Of a stretch of 64,000 nt of DNA, positions 45,418-53,561 are shown in pieces (position 1 is the first letter of the stretch; each line of letters begins with the position of its first letter). The stretch is from Pseudomonadota bacterium (GTDB lineage: Bacteria > Desulfobacterota > Syntrophobacteria > Syntrophobacterales > Syntrophobacteraceae). Both the position numbers and the translations under genes were made by a program. The stretch is taken from the NCBI GenBank assembly GCA_023416335.1, contig JAEZHY010000281.1, positions 1 through 64,000 of the forward strand. Direction: 5' to 3'. Below the pieces are notes generated by a model, which ran no database searches, had not been told where the DNA came from, and was given only the letters and a program-made list of their open reading frames with translations.

Positions 45418-46136
45418 ACAGTATCTGAACTCCCCGAAAGAATACGATCCAAAAGGAGCAGCTGGTCCAGGCTGGTTATCACGGGACACGGCGCTTCGAC
45501 CTCGGGCCAGGACCGCTTAACGGAGTAGTGTTTGAGCCAGATCGGATCGATCTCGACAGACTGGGCGCCGAGGATGTCGATCCGAAGGTCGTCGCCCACG
45601 AAAACAGCCTCTCCGGCGGCCAAACCGAGCTTTTCGAGGCAGATGCGAAAAGGAGCCGGATCGGGCTTGGGCGGGATCCCCGATTCTCCGGCCACGATAA
45701 CGGCCTGCAGGTAACCGCTCAATTCGGGAAAACCAGCAAAGCGATGCCGGCCGGCCTGCTCCTGCCCCTGCGTATTTGTTATCACAGACAGCATGTACTT
45801 GCGAGACAATTGGTCGAGAACGCCGAGCACTTCGGGAAAGAGCGCGGTTTGAGCTTCCACTGTGTCCCAGTACCTGCCCTCGCAATCGGTCAGGAAATCA
45901 TCGTCGGCCCGAACGCCGAAGTGAAGGCAGATCTTTTCCCACATCGATTTCCTCGAAAAATCCGATCTCCCCTGAAATTCTTTTCGGATCTTTCTGTATT
46001 CCGACATGAAATCCGTCCAGGAGGCTACGCCGATGCGTGAGAAAATGTCAATTTCGGCCTCCTTTTCCGCCGTCCGGAAGCCGTCGGCCGAATTAGCAAG
46101 CGTCTGCCCGAAGTCGAAGATTATCGCACGCTTCAT
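45414..46136 (-). CDS. HAD-superfamily hydrolase
   Basis: The protein has 240 residues. Motif I KRAIIFDFGQTLANS holds the nucleophile Asp but has Gly at the usual general-acid Asp (DFG instead of DxD). Motif II is LSVITNTQGQ, motif III/IV PPKPDPAPFRICLEKLG with VFVGDDLRIDILGAQ. It is of haloacid-dehalogenase/YjjG type and lacks the cap sequence of phosphonatase PhnX, so it is not called that. It is the first gene of the phnA operon, so a phosphatase on a pathway intermediate is likely. It lies 80 bp from the right inverted-repeat copy. Confidence 0.82.
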   Translation of the reverse strand: MKRAIIFDFGQTLANSADGFRTAEKEAEIDIFSRIGVASWTDFMSEYRKIRKEFQGRSDFSRKSMWEKICLHFGVRADDDFLTDCEGRYWDTVEAQTALFPEVLGVLDQLSRKYMLSVITNTQGQEQAGRHRFAGFPELSGYLQAVIVAGESGIPPKPDPAPFRICLEKLGLAAGEAVFVGDDLRIDILGAQSVEIDPIWLKHYSVKRSWPEVEAPCPVITSLDQLLLLDRILSGSSDTV

Positions 46137-46215
46137 GCAACATCACCTTCCGATAAGTCCCGTAACCCCGGGACTGGAAAACAAAGAGCATCAACAAGAA
46201 AGATTGAGATGGGAA

Positions 46216-46324
46216 TTATGAAACTTCAATTGAGTGGACGGCAAGCGGCGTAGGGTGGGTACAAGCTTCACCGTGCCCACCGTCCGTCGCCTTGGATCGA
46301 GGTTTATCGGGATGGCCGGGTGGT
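46216..46324 (+). repeat. Long inverted repeat, right copy
   Basis: It starts TTATGAAACTTCAATTGAGT and ends GGGATGGCCGGGTGGT. It is the inverted partner of 40760-40867, with one 1-base gap. The enclosed 5.3 kb contains only the pbfA-lysR-nudix-phnA-HAD genes. Confidence 0.85.
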
Positions 46325-46509
46325 CAATGCTGTCGCTTTAATGACTCCGTCCCGGTAGACCGGCGGACAAAAAACACAAATTTGACGGCTGTGCGTATCA
46401 GCGCTGGGGTGGCCGTAAAATTGTTTCCGGGTGCGAAGCGCAGAGACTGCGTTAGGGTTGCCCTAAGAGGCACAGCACGTACCGGATACTATCCGGCCTG
46501 CCGGGGTGG

Positions 46510-46535
46510 GGTTCCCAAGGCGGACCTTGGGAACC
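46510..46535. repeat. GGTTCCCAAG palindromic dispersed repeat
   Basis: GGTTCCCAAGG / CCTTGGGAACC pair around CGGA. It is the same family as the copy at 39783 and those near 56560-56690. Confidence 0.75.
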
Positions 46536-46657
46536 AGCGGCGTATTTCCTTAAAACAACAACATTGCGATCAAACCTGTGCCCACCCCAATCTCCATCAT
46601 TTCAGTTCACAGTTTACTGCTCAATGTTCACTTCCTTGCAGCTCACTGCTCACTGAA

Positions 46658-48046
46658 TTAATCTCTTCCCCACTTTTTCAGATAGGTCCCGAAAATTTCT
46701 TCTTCCGTGGGAACGTATTCAGGCATTTCCTTAGCTACGTACGTATAGTTCAGGAACTGCTTCCAGTTGATGTTTTCGCTTGTCATGTTACCGGCCCAGC
46801 TTCCGCCGCCGAGCGAGTCTGTAGTGGGCAGACCCGAGGTCCAACCGCCGCTGTTTGCATGGCAATGAGGCTGGTTGCAGACGACGCGGCCGACGTTGGC
46901 GTACTGCGCCAGTTCCAGGATACGATCGTCCTTCTTGCTGTGAATGGAGACGGAATGGCCCTCGCCCGAGAATTTCAGGATCTTCCGAACGCGCTGGACC
47001 ATTTCGGAGAAGTCCGTCCACTTCCATACCGTCAGAACAGGGCAGAGTTTTTCTCCGGAGAACCTGTCTTCCGGACCGACTTTCTCGCCAATTACCATGA
47101 GAAATTTGGTATCGGGCGGAACGGTAAGCCCGGCCAGCTTCGCGACGTTCAGTGCCGAGGTCGCAACGACGTCACGGTTGAGCACTTTGCCGTCGGGCCA
47201 CATCATCGTACGAAGTTTTTCCCTCTCCTCCGTGCTGCACATGTAACCGCCTTCGGCTTTCAGGGCCGCGATCATCTGGTCGAAAATTCCTTCGTAGATG
47301 GCGACGGCGTTTTCCGAAGAACACGACGCGGAGTTGTTGGCGATCTTGGAGGTTTTGATCTTCCGGGCAGCGATCGGGATATCAACGGTCTCATCAACGA
47401 TGGAGACGACGTTTCCGGCGCCGACCGAATGCGCAGGTTTGCCGGCAGCATACACGACCTTGTGCAGCGCGGCTCCGCCTGTGGCAACCGCGAAATCGCA
47501 CGCGGTCATCAGGGCTGAAGTCTTTTCGTTGCTCGTGTTCTTGATGCACTGCAGGAGGTCAACGGGAGCGCCGATTTTCGCCAACGCTTTTCTCCCGTGT
47601 TCGATTGTGAGATAGGAAGCGCCCTGGGTACGCGGGTGCGGGGAAACGATCATTGCGTTTCTCGTCTTCAGCGTGCTGAGCGAGAGGCAGCAGATCGTCG
47701 ATTCCGGATTGGTACAGGGAACGACGTTGGCGATGACGCCGATGGGTTTTGCCAGCTTCAGCAAGCCTTTTTCCGGGATTTCTTCTATCACGCCGCACGT
47801 CTTGATGCCGACCTGGTCGCGCAGGGTTCCCAGAGTCTTGCTCCTGATCTTTGCAACCTTGTCTTCGTAAACCCCTATTCCGGACTCATCGACCGCCTGC
47901 TTTCCGAGTGCCTTGCGGACGTCTTCCTTCATATACTCCCAGCCAACCGCCAGGACCATTTCGTCGACTTTTTCCTGAGGCCAGAACTCGATTTCCTCGA
48001 ATGCTTTCCTGGCTCTTTGATACATCTCCTGAATGTTGTCTTCCAT
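46658..48046 (-). CDS. CoA-acylating aldehyde dehydrogenase (SauS/EutE-like)
   Basis: The protein has 462 residues. Catalytic Cys242 is in IANNSASCSSENAVA; FAVATGGAALHKVVYAAGKP and HSVGAGNVVSIVDE are typical of acylating dehydrogenases that form acyl-CoA with NAD and CoA. The C-terminus (EKLCPVLTVWKWTDF, VCNQPHCHANSGGW, LGGGSWAGNMTSENINWKQF) resembles sulfoacetaldehyde dehydrogenase (acylating) SauS, as I recall it. It is the last gene after phnW, so the substrate could be phosphonoacetaldehyde (giving phosphonoacetyl-CoA) or sulfoacetaldehyde. No PhnY-type non-acylating dehydrogenase is seen. The start follows AAGGGG. Confidence 0.82.
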   Translation of the reverse strand: MEDNIQEMYQRARKAFEEIEFWPQEKVDEMVLAVGWEYMKEDVRKALGKQAVDESGIGVYEDKVAKIRSKTLGTLRDQVGIKTCGVIEEIPEKGLLKLAKPIGVIANVVPCTNPESTICCLSLSTLKTRNAMIVSPHPRTQGASYLTIEHGRKALAKIGAPVDLLQCIKNTSNEKTSALMTACDFAVATGGAALHKVVYAAGKPAHSVGAGNVVSIVDETVDIPIAARKIKTSKIANNSASCSSENAVAIYEGIFDQMIAALKAEGGYMCSTEEREKLRTMMWPDGKVLNRDVVATSALNVAKLAGLTVPPDTKFLMVIGEKVGPEDRFSGEKLCPVLTVWKWTDFSEMVQRVRKILKFSGEGHSVSIHSKKDDRILELAQYANVGRVVCNQPHCHANSGGWTSGLPTTDSLGGGSWAGNMTSENINWKQFLNYTYVAKEMPEYVPTEEEIFGTYLKKWGRD

Positions 48047-48114
48047 GTTTACCCCTTCTCATTTTTCCGCTTACGCGCGGAGAGATGGTTTCGGTTGCAT
48101 CGAATCCGCGCGGA

Positions 48115-49269
48115 TTATTTCTTCGCCGTGGAAGCGGCCCGCACTGGTATCGTAAAGCCCATATTCCTGAAGGATTCCTTTGCTACGACAAAGAAGTCCT
48201 CGATGTCCTTGCTTGTTATCACGCCCAGGTTGCAAAGCCTGAAGGTCTTGAGCCCGAACATCTTGCCGGGATAGATCGTAAACCCGCGTTCGTAGCAGTA
48301 ATCGTGCAGTTTGAAGAAGTCGAACCTTTCGTCATCCGGTGCTTTCACCGTGACAACAAGGTGCCCCTGGATATTTTCGTCGATGACCTGGTCGAGTCCG
48401 ATTTCATCGAGCCCTTTGCGGATGGCCTCATTGCACTTCTTCAGCCGTTCCCACCGGGCCTGTTCGCCTTCCTCCCAGTATTCCCTGATTGCCTGCTGAA
48501 GCGAATAGATGGTCTGGACGGGAGGAGTGAAATGCATTTCCCCAACCCGCTCGAAGAAGTCGTATTGCATGAAAAGATTGCAGTAATAGGAGCGCTTTGG
48601 ATAGTTCCTGGAATTCTCGATCTCTTTCCTGTTACCTACCACCCAGGAAACTCCCGTCATGGCCGCAAGGCCCTTCTGGGCGGAAGACATGAGGAAATCG
48701 ATATTGCTTTCCTCTATATCGATCGGAATCAGGCCATAAGTGGAGATGGTATCGACTACAAAGACGCATCCGTTGTCGTGGGCAAGTTTGCCGATCTCCC
48801 GCACCGGATTCAGTATGCCGGTACCGGTCTCGTGGTGGACCGTTGCAACGACGGCTATATCCTTGTCCTCTTCGAGGGCCGCCTTTACGACCTTCAAATC
48901 CGGCAGGCCGGTGGACGGGAACTGGAGATCCACGCAGGGGATGCCGTAGTAAGATGCTATTTCGACCATCCGGGCGCTGTATGCCCCGTTGTTCACCACG
49001 CAGAGCTTCTTGCCCGCCGGAACGAGCGAGTTGACGCAGACGTCCTGAATGATCGTGCCGGAACCCGCGAAAATGACCGCCGAGTACTTGTCGAGGTCTC
49101 CATGGACTATCTTCACCAGTTCCTTCCTGACGTTCGTCATGATATCGACGAACTCCTGCTCCCTGGGACAGATATCCGGAATCACCTGGGCATACTTGAC
49201 GTTGTCCGTCGTTGTTGCGGGTCCGGGGTTCAGGAGGACATTTCTCTTAACAGGTTTCACCACCTCCAT
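48115..49269 (-). CDS. phnW: 2-aminoethylphosphonate:pyruvate transaminase
   Basis: The protein has 384 residues of class-V aminotransferase fold. It begins KRNVLLNPGPATTTDNVKYA and has VNNGAYSARMVEIASYYGI, TVHHETGTGILNPVREIG, FVVDTISTYGLIPIDIEE, the PLP Lys in FLMSSAQKGLAAMTG and YPGKMFGLKTFRLCNLG. These follow PhnW closely. It would convert 2-aminoethylphosphonate and pyruvate to phosphonoacetaldehyde and alanine. The start is uncertain: ATG at 49269 after AAAGG is preferred over GTG at 49302, where the spacing is too short. It lies between a citrate-synthase-like gene and the acylating dehydrogenase. Confidence 0.85.
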   Translation of the reverse strand: MEVVKPVKRNVLLNPGPATTTDNVKYAQVIPDICPREQEFVDIMTNVRKELVKIVHGDLDKYSAVIFAGSGTIIQDVCVNSLVPAGKKLCVVNNGAYSARMVEIASYYGIPCVDLQFPSTGLPDLKVVKAALEEDKDIAVVATVHHETGTGILNPVREIGKLAHDNGCVFVVDTISTYGLIPIDIEESNIDFLMSSAQKGLAAMTGVSWVVGNRKEIENSRNYPKRSYYCNLFMQYDFFERVGEMHFTPPVQTIYSLQQAIREYWEEGEQARWERLKKCNEAIRKGLDEIGLDQVIDENIQGHLVVTVKAPDDERFDFFKLHDYCYERGFTIYPGKMFGLKTFRLCNLGVITSKDIEDFFVVAKESFRNMGFTIPVRAASTAKK

Positions 49270-49341
49270 TGCAGCCCTTTCCTTTGTTGGGATATTTTCC
49301 ACAGCCTCCGGTTTCCCGGAGGCCCCGGTTTTTGCGTTATT

Positions 49342-50367
49342 TCATTTCGTCTTCACTTTGGCCTTTTTCTTCTGCTCCAGTTCCTTGCGCGGATCCTTGA
49401 TGGGTTCGACAATGGCGAACCCGCTCCCGCGGAGCTTCTTTCTCTCCTCGAAGGCCTTCTTCCAGTCGGCAAGGGTATGAGTCTGGGCACTGGCAGCCGG
49501 ACGGTCCTTTAACGGCGGGACTGTCCTGTCCTCAGGGCCGTCATAGAATTCGCGCGGCGTCAGAGTCTGACCGAGCCGGATAAACTCCTTGGCCGTCTCG
49601 ATCTCTTCGATGTAGTGCGCACCGACTCCGAGCGCCCGGGTTACTGCTATGATCGCCCATGCGGCTTCGGGGGAGAATCCCAGATCCATCATTGCCGCGC
49701 CGGTTGCGCCCAGCATGTCGAGATCGACAGGTTCGGCACTCGCCTTCTGCGCAGCCTTAACCACTTCTTGCATGAAGCCGATGTACCGGCCGGCTACGCC
49801 AAGCTTCTCCGCCCGGGCAAAGATCCTCTTCGCGGCCGGGTCCTTCAGCATCAGACCGGATACGCCGAGGGCCTCGCTATTGAGGTTTTCCTTAACGAGC
49901 AGTGCAGCGGCATCTTCCAGGGGCATACCTTCGCGGTCTACCTTCAAAAGATAGGTCTCAAGCATGTTCCCGAAAGCCGAATACGCTCCGAAGGCATGGC
50001 CGAAGGATATCACCGATGCCCCTGCCGCCTGGGTGAGGATCGTCTTCGTGCTCGCAACGATGCGGGTGATCATCGCCGGCGGGGAAAGGCCGTCGTCGAG
50101 GCTGAGAATCATGATGTAGTTCAACATCTTATTCTCTTCGATCAGCGGAATCCTCGACTGGAAATCTACAAACAGAACGTCGACCAGGCCGTAGCCGGCT
50201 TCCATGAGTTCCGTCGTGTCGTAGCCGCGCGCGACTATACGGTGAACGTTCTTATAGGCAACTTCGGAAGCCCAGCGGAAAGCAGGCCTTTTCGTATCGG
50301 GAGGAACCGTGCCGTACTCTCTGGTGCGATAGTTGTAAGGAAGTCTCTTGTCGTCTAGATTACCCAT
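49342..50367 (-). CDS. Citrate-synthase-fold protein, catalytically degenerate (paralogue B)
   Basis: The protein has 341 residues. The fold is shown by RGYDTTELMEAGYGLVDVLF, LDDGLSPPAMITRIVAS, LGFSPEAAWAIIAVTRALG and the tail TLTPREFYDGPEDRTVPPL. Compared by eye with citrate synthase, none of the three catalytic residues remains: GPxHGG reads GHAFGA (Phe126), GxGH reads GVSG (Gly171) and the NVDG Asp is Leu219. It carries a Lys/Glu-rich C-terminus. The ATG at 50367 follows AAGGAGAG; it overlaps paralogue A by 13 bp, suggesting a heteromeric complex. It may bind a CoA thioester made by the acylating dehydrogenase. Confidence 0.78.
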   Translation of the reverse strand: MGNLDDKRLPYNYRTREYGTVPPDTKRPAFRWASEVAYKNVHRIVARGYDTTELMEAGYGLVDVLFVDFQSRIPLIEENKMLNYIMILSLDDGLSPPAMITRIVASTKTILTQAAGASVISFGHAFGAYSAFGNMLETYLLKVDREGMPLEDAAALLVKENLNSEALGVSGLMLKDPAAKRIFARAEKLGVAGRYIGFMQEVVKAAQKASAEPVDLDMLGATGAAMMDLGFSPEAAWAIIAVTRALGVGAHYIEEIETAKEFIRLGQTLTPREFYDGPEDRTVPPLKDRPAASAQTHTLADWKKAFEERKKLRGSGFAIVEPIKDPRKELEQKKKAKVKTK

Positions 50368-51251
50368 TTCTTGTACTCTCCTTCCTCTTTCTGCTTCTTT
50401 GCGTATTCCTGCCGCTCTTCCTGGCTGGGCACAGGCCTGTCCGGAGGTCCGACATATTTGATCATGGAAAGATCGAGCATCTGCACCATCGGTTCGTTTC
50501 TGGAAGCCGCCCAGGCACGGCCGCGCTTCATGGTAAAGAGCGCGTGGGCCGCACAGCTGAATCCACGGCATACACTGCCGAGGCACCAGGCCGCATTGGG
50601 CGAAAAACCGATGTCCATCAGGGCCGTATTGCCGGCACCTACGACGTTAACGCCGACGGGAGCTTTGCCTTCGCGCGCCCGGCGAGCATGGAAATGCTTC
50701 TCCAGCGCCCTCTGGAATACGAGGTAAACGCCGTCAACCTTGAGTTCTTCCTGCTTGAGGTGGGTGGGTTCCGCGCGCGGATCGCCGTCTATATGCTGCG
50801 GCTGCCCCATGCCCATGACCGGTTCGCCCGCGTCCATATACTCGTCCACGAGGATCTTGGCCATCTCGTCCAGGGTTTTTCCCTCTTCGTATGCGCGCTC
50901 GATGTACTTGTTCAGCATGTATCCGTGGGCGGCACCGGGTCCGTGGACGCTGCCGAAGGTCATAATGGCCCCGGCAATCGCAACGGGAAGATTCGGCCTG
51001 CCCGCGCTGATCGAGATTGCCGACGCGGCGGACGGAGACATCGAATGCTCGAGGAATTCGCCCATTTCATATTCGAGCATTTTGGATTCGGCTTCATTGG
51101 GGATTCTGCCCTGGTACAGAATGTACAGGACGTCAATAAATGAATAACCCTCCTCTGCCAGATCGCTGAGGCAATAGCCGCGCAAAACGGTCTTTTCCTC
51201 CGTTTTGTAGGAAATAGCCGTTTTCCGCTCGAACAATGGATCTCGGTTCAT
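50355..51251 (-). CDS. Citrate-synthase-fold protein, partly degenerate (paralogue A)
   Basis: The protein has 298 residues. Family landmarks are RGYCLSDLAEEGYSFIDVLY, FLEHSMSPSAASAISISAG, GSVHGPGAAHGYMLN, GMGQPQHIDGDPRAEPTHL, LMDIGFSPNAAWCLGSVC and MIKYVGPPDRPVPSQEERQ. The first catalytic His survives (His103 in SVHGPG) but the GFGH His is Gln150 and the NVDG Asp is Val204, as read by eye against citrate synthase and citryl-CoA lyase. It is the first gene of the operon, followed by its paralogue, phnW and the acylating dehydrogenase. A LysR-type promoter lies about 230 bp upstream. Citryl-CoA lyase-like annotation would be misleading. Confidence 0.8.
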   Translation of the reverse strand: MNRDPLFERKTAISYKTEEKTVLRGYCLSDLAEEGYSFIDVLYILYQGRIPNEAESKMLEYEMGEFLEHSMSPSAASAISISAGRPNLPVAIAGAIMTFGSVHGPGAAHGYMLNKYIERAYEEGKTLDEMAKILVDEYMDAGEPVMGMGQPQHIDGDPRAEPTHLKQEELKVDGVYLVFQRALEKHFHARRAREGKAPVGVNVVGAGNTALMDIGFSPNAAWCLGSVCRGFSCAAHALFTMKRGRAWAASRNEPMVQMLDLSMIKYVGPPDRPVPSQEERQEYAKKQKEEGEYKKWVI

Positions 51252-51573
51252 TTTCTTTTTACTCCTGGTGAAGTCGTTGGAATTTCCTGCAGCTAAACGG
51301 TGCGTTTCAAAGTCCCACTGTGAACTCCCGAACCCGCCCCGCGCCCCGGCACACAGGATTACACGCGGATGGAGGGGCTGCCCGGAGGAGGGCAGCCCGT
51401 TGATTGCACTTCATGCATCGCTACTGTTCGGTGCATGACAAAACGCTTGAGGAAAGCCGTATCAATTACCGTCGAAGGTTGCTGAGCATTCTGCAATCCA
51501 TCAAAAAGTAAGTCAAAGTAATAATAATTATATGCTTCATAACCAAAGGTTATGATTTCAGACCCGATCCCGG
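51252..51573. other. Intergenic leader and promoter region
   Basis: No gene. It holds the LysR-type promoter (51488-51553) and an untranslated leader of about 230 bases before paralogue A. No clear attenuator hairpin was found. Confidence 0.6.
51488..51553 (-). promoter_or_regulatory. LysR-type regulated promoter of the citrate-synthase-like/phnW operon (site 1)
   Basis: Read on the minus strand: perfect palindrome ATAACCTTTGGTTAT (51539-51553), 22 bp, -35 TTGACT (51511-51516), 17 bp, -10 CAGAAT (51488-51493). The palindrome centre falls near -65. The block ATTATTATTACTTTGACT is nearly identical to site 3 at gdhA. Confidence 0.78.
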
Positions 51574-52443
51574 CTACCTGCTGAGCCCGATGAGGACGAC
51601 TCCACACGCGATCACAGCTGCACCGATCAGCTTCTGGAGCGCATGCCTCTCCCGGAGCCACAGGATTCCGAACGCGGCGGAAAAGACGATACTGACTTCC
51701 CGGACTGCGACCACATAGCTGACGTGGGAGATCTGCATGGCGAAGAGGATCATGAGGTAGGTAAAATTCGAGAGGAAACCGACGATTATGATGTTCTTCC
51801 AGTTGAGTTTCCATTCCTGCTTCAGCCAGACCCTCTCCCGGGGCGGAATCAAAACGGACAAAAACACCAGGGAACCGATGAGCATCAGGTATATGTAGAC
51901 GGGCGGAGCAACCTGTCCGACTCCGATCTTATCGACCAGCGAATAGGCAGCGATGGCCACTCCGGTCATAAGCGCCCAGAGGGATGCTCCTCCTCTCAGG
52001 GCCAGGATCGGTTGCAGGACCGCCCGTCCCGAAAAGGACTCCAGGTTGACCACGTAAATGCCGGAGACTATACAGGCGATCCCCGCTGCCCCAAGAAGTG
52101 CTAACTTCTCACCTATCAGAGCGATGGCGAGAATCGGCACAAGTAGAGGCCCGGAGCCCCTGCAGACCGGGTAGACAAGGGAGAGGTCGCCTCTTTCATA
52201 TGCGCCGCACAGGAACCGGAAGTAGAACGCGTGACACAGGGCGCTGGCAAGCATGCAGAGAAAACCGGTCCTGCTGATCGCAACCGGGTACCAGTAAAGG
52301 AAAATCGGAAAGAAGAGCACGATGCCGGCAAGCAGGGACCACCAGATGAAAATGAGCTTGTGCACGCTCTTCTTGGTCAGGAAATTCCAAAATGCGTGCA
52401 GAAGCGCACTCAGCAGAACGATGGTCAGGGCGGTGGCGCTCAT
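51574..52443 (-). CDS. EamA/DMT-family transporter
   Basis: The protein has 289 residues with ten hydrophobic segments and the two-fold EamA layout. It has VLLSALLHAFWNFLTKKSVH at the start and VREVSIVFSAAFGILWLRER near the end. DMT transporters move small metabolites across the inner membrane. Its ATG overlaps the TIM-barrel stop by 4 bp, and the pair shares the LysR-type promoter at 53430. Within the regulon it is a good candidate for uptake of an aminophosphonate or export of a product; direction cannot be told. Confidence 0.85.
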   Translation of the reverse strand: MSATALTIVLLSALLHAFWNFLTKKSVHKLIFIWWSLLAGIVLFFPIFLYWYPVAISRTGFLCMLASALCHAFYFRFLCGAYERGDLSLVYPVCRGSGPLLVPILAIALIGEKLALLGAAGIACIVSGIYVVNLESFSGRAVLQPILALRGGASLWALMTGVAIAAYSLVDKIGVGQVAPPVYIYLMLIGSLVFLSVLIPPRERVWLKQEWKLNWKNIIIVGFLSNFTYLMILFAMQISHVSYVVAVREVSIVFSAAFGILWLRERHALQKLIGAAVIACGVVLIGLSR

Positions 52444-53312
52444 TTCTTCGCGAGACTCGATTTCCCCCCGGAAAGCAGTTTTTCCAGAAAGGCCTTGCTC
52501 CTGAGAATCGCCCCCTCCGCGTCGCTCTGATCGGAGATTTCAAGGCTGAGCATGCCCGGGAAAGACTTCAAAAAAGGACTGATTGATTTCCAGTCGACGG
52601 TCCCGGTTCCCAGTTCCCCGTGTTGGGTCCCGTTTCCATTGTTGTCGTGCACGTGAATGTGCCCTATCCTGTCGCCGAGAAGATTGATCACCCTGATCAC
52701 CCCACCGCCGATATTTGCATGCCCTATATCGAGCGTAACCTTCAGGGCGGAATTGTTTATCTGGTCCACCCACTCGGCAATATCTTCTATCGATGTCAGT
52801 ATGCAGTGGCTGTTCGAACTGAAATTCTCCAGTCCGATAACGACATCGTGCCCTTCAGCAAAGAGCGCCGCTTCCTTGAGCGATTTTTTGAAATGCCCGA
52901 TCGCCGCCTGCTTCAAAATGGAAGGAGTGAACTTCGTGCTGATGAAGCGGTCGCAGGAAGGGAAAACATCCGAATAAGTTCCCGGGTGGATGATTACTGT
53001 CTGTCCCCCGATGCGCCGACACAGCCGGACGGTTTCCTTCAGCTGGTTCATGCTCTCATTGAGATGACCGGGGTTAAGGTCGGCCAGGTTGTTGTTCGCC
53101 GTGCAAAAGTGCACGGCGAGGGACAGCTTGTTTTCGCGCGCGAGGGACCTGATAGTTTCGATTTCCCGTGAAGTCACGGTCCTTGGCCAGAAATCGAATG
53201 CGTTTGACCAGATTTCGATGCCCTCAAATTCGTTTTCAACGGCGAACTGGATCGAGCGAATACAGCTGAGCTTGGAAAAGAGCGACCACGTGGAAAGGGA
53301 GATTTTCGGCAT
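52440..53312 (-). CDS. TIM-barrel sugar-phosphate isomerase/epimerase-like (AP endonuclease 2 family)
   Basis: The protein has 290 residues of xylose-isomerase-like TIM barrel. The metal ligand blocks are visible: TVIIHPGTYSD, VVIGLENFSSNSHC (Glu), LKVTLDIGHANIGG (Asp, His), IGHIHVHDNNGNGTQHGEL (His, Asp, His) with GTVDWKS, and MLSLEISDQSD (Glu). It is a metal-dependent isomerase, epimerase or lyase of unknown substrate. It starts 111 bp downstream of the shared promoter element, followed by the EamA gene. Its role in the regulon is unknown. Confidence 0.85.
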   Translation of the reverse strand: MPKISLSTWSLFSKLSCIRSIQFAVENEFEGIEIWSNAFDFWPRTVTSREIETIRSLARENKLSLAVHFCTANNNLADLNPGHLNESMNQLKETVRLCRRIGGQTVIIHPGTYSDVFPSCDRFISTKFTPSILKQAAIGHFKKSLKEAALFAEGHDVVIGLENFSSNSHCILTSIEDIAEWVDQINNSALKVTLDIGHANIGGGVIRVINLLGDRIGHIHVHDNNGNGTQHGELGTGTVDWKSISPFLKSFPGMLSLEISDQSDAEGAILRSKAFLEKLLSGGKSSLAKK

Positions 53313-53429
53313 TTTCCCCTCATTTTATGTCGGAGCGTCGTGAAATGAGCATCCGGCATGGCAGCACCGGTTTTCCCTTTTTGAGAGCAGACGAAAGAGA
53401 GGAATTCCCTCCTTTGATTTGCTTAGATT

Positions 53430-53495
53430 ATTCTGCAAAGTTCCAGCATTTAAATCAAAATAATAATTCTTATGTTTTCCATAACATCTGGTTAT
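53430..53495 (-). promoter_or_regulatory. LysR-type regulated promoter of the TIM-barrel/EamA operon (site 2)
   Basis: Read on the minus strand: palindrome ATAACCAGATGTTAT (53481-53495), 22 bp, -35 TTGATT (53453-53458), 17 bp, -10 CAGAAT (53430-53435). Spacing and -10 are identical to site 1. Confidence 0.75.
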
Positions 53496-53561
53496 CGAAA
53501 GCCGGGCAACACTCAAACCCCGTGCCCCGGCATTCTTCCAATATCCGTTCTCCGTCCTCCA

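Larger units (their letters stand above)
46137..46657. other. Gene-free stretch with repeats
   Basis: It holds the right inverted-repeat copy and a GGTTCCCAAGG palindrome (listed separately). No gene was seen. It separates the aldehyde-dehydrogenase operon's 3' end from the HAD-phnA operon; the latter's promoter was not identified. Confidence 0.55.

Noticed and set aside
45414..46136. Calling the HAD protein phosphonatase PhnX
   Set aside because: It lacks the PhnX start pattern and cap residues as I know them; motif I has DFG.
49342..51251. Annotating the citrate-synthase-like pair as citrate synthase or citryl-CoA lyase
   Set aside because: The GxGH His and NVDG Asp are replaced in both, so the usual function is not supported.
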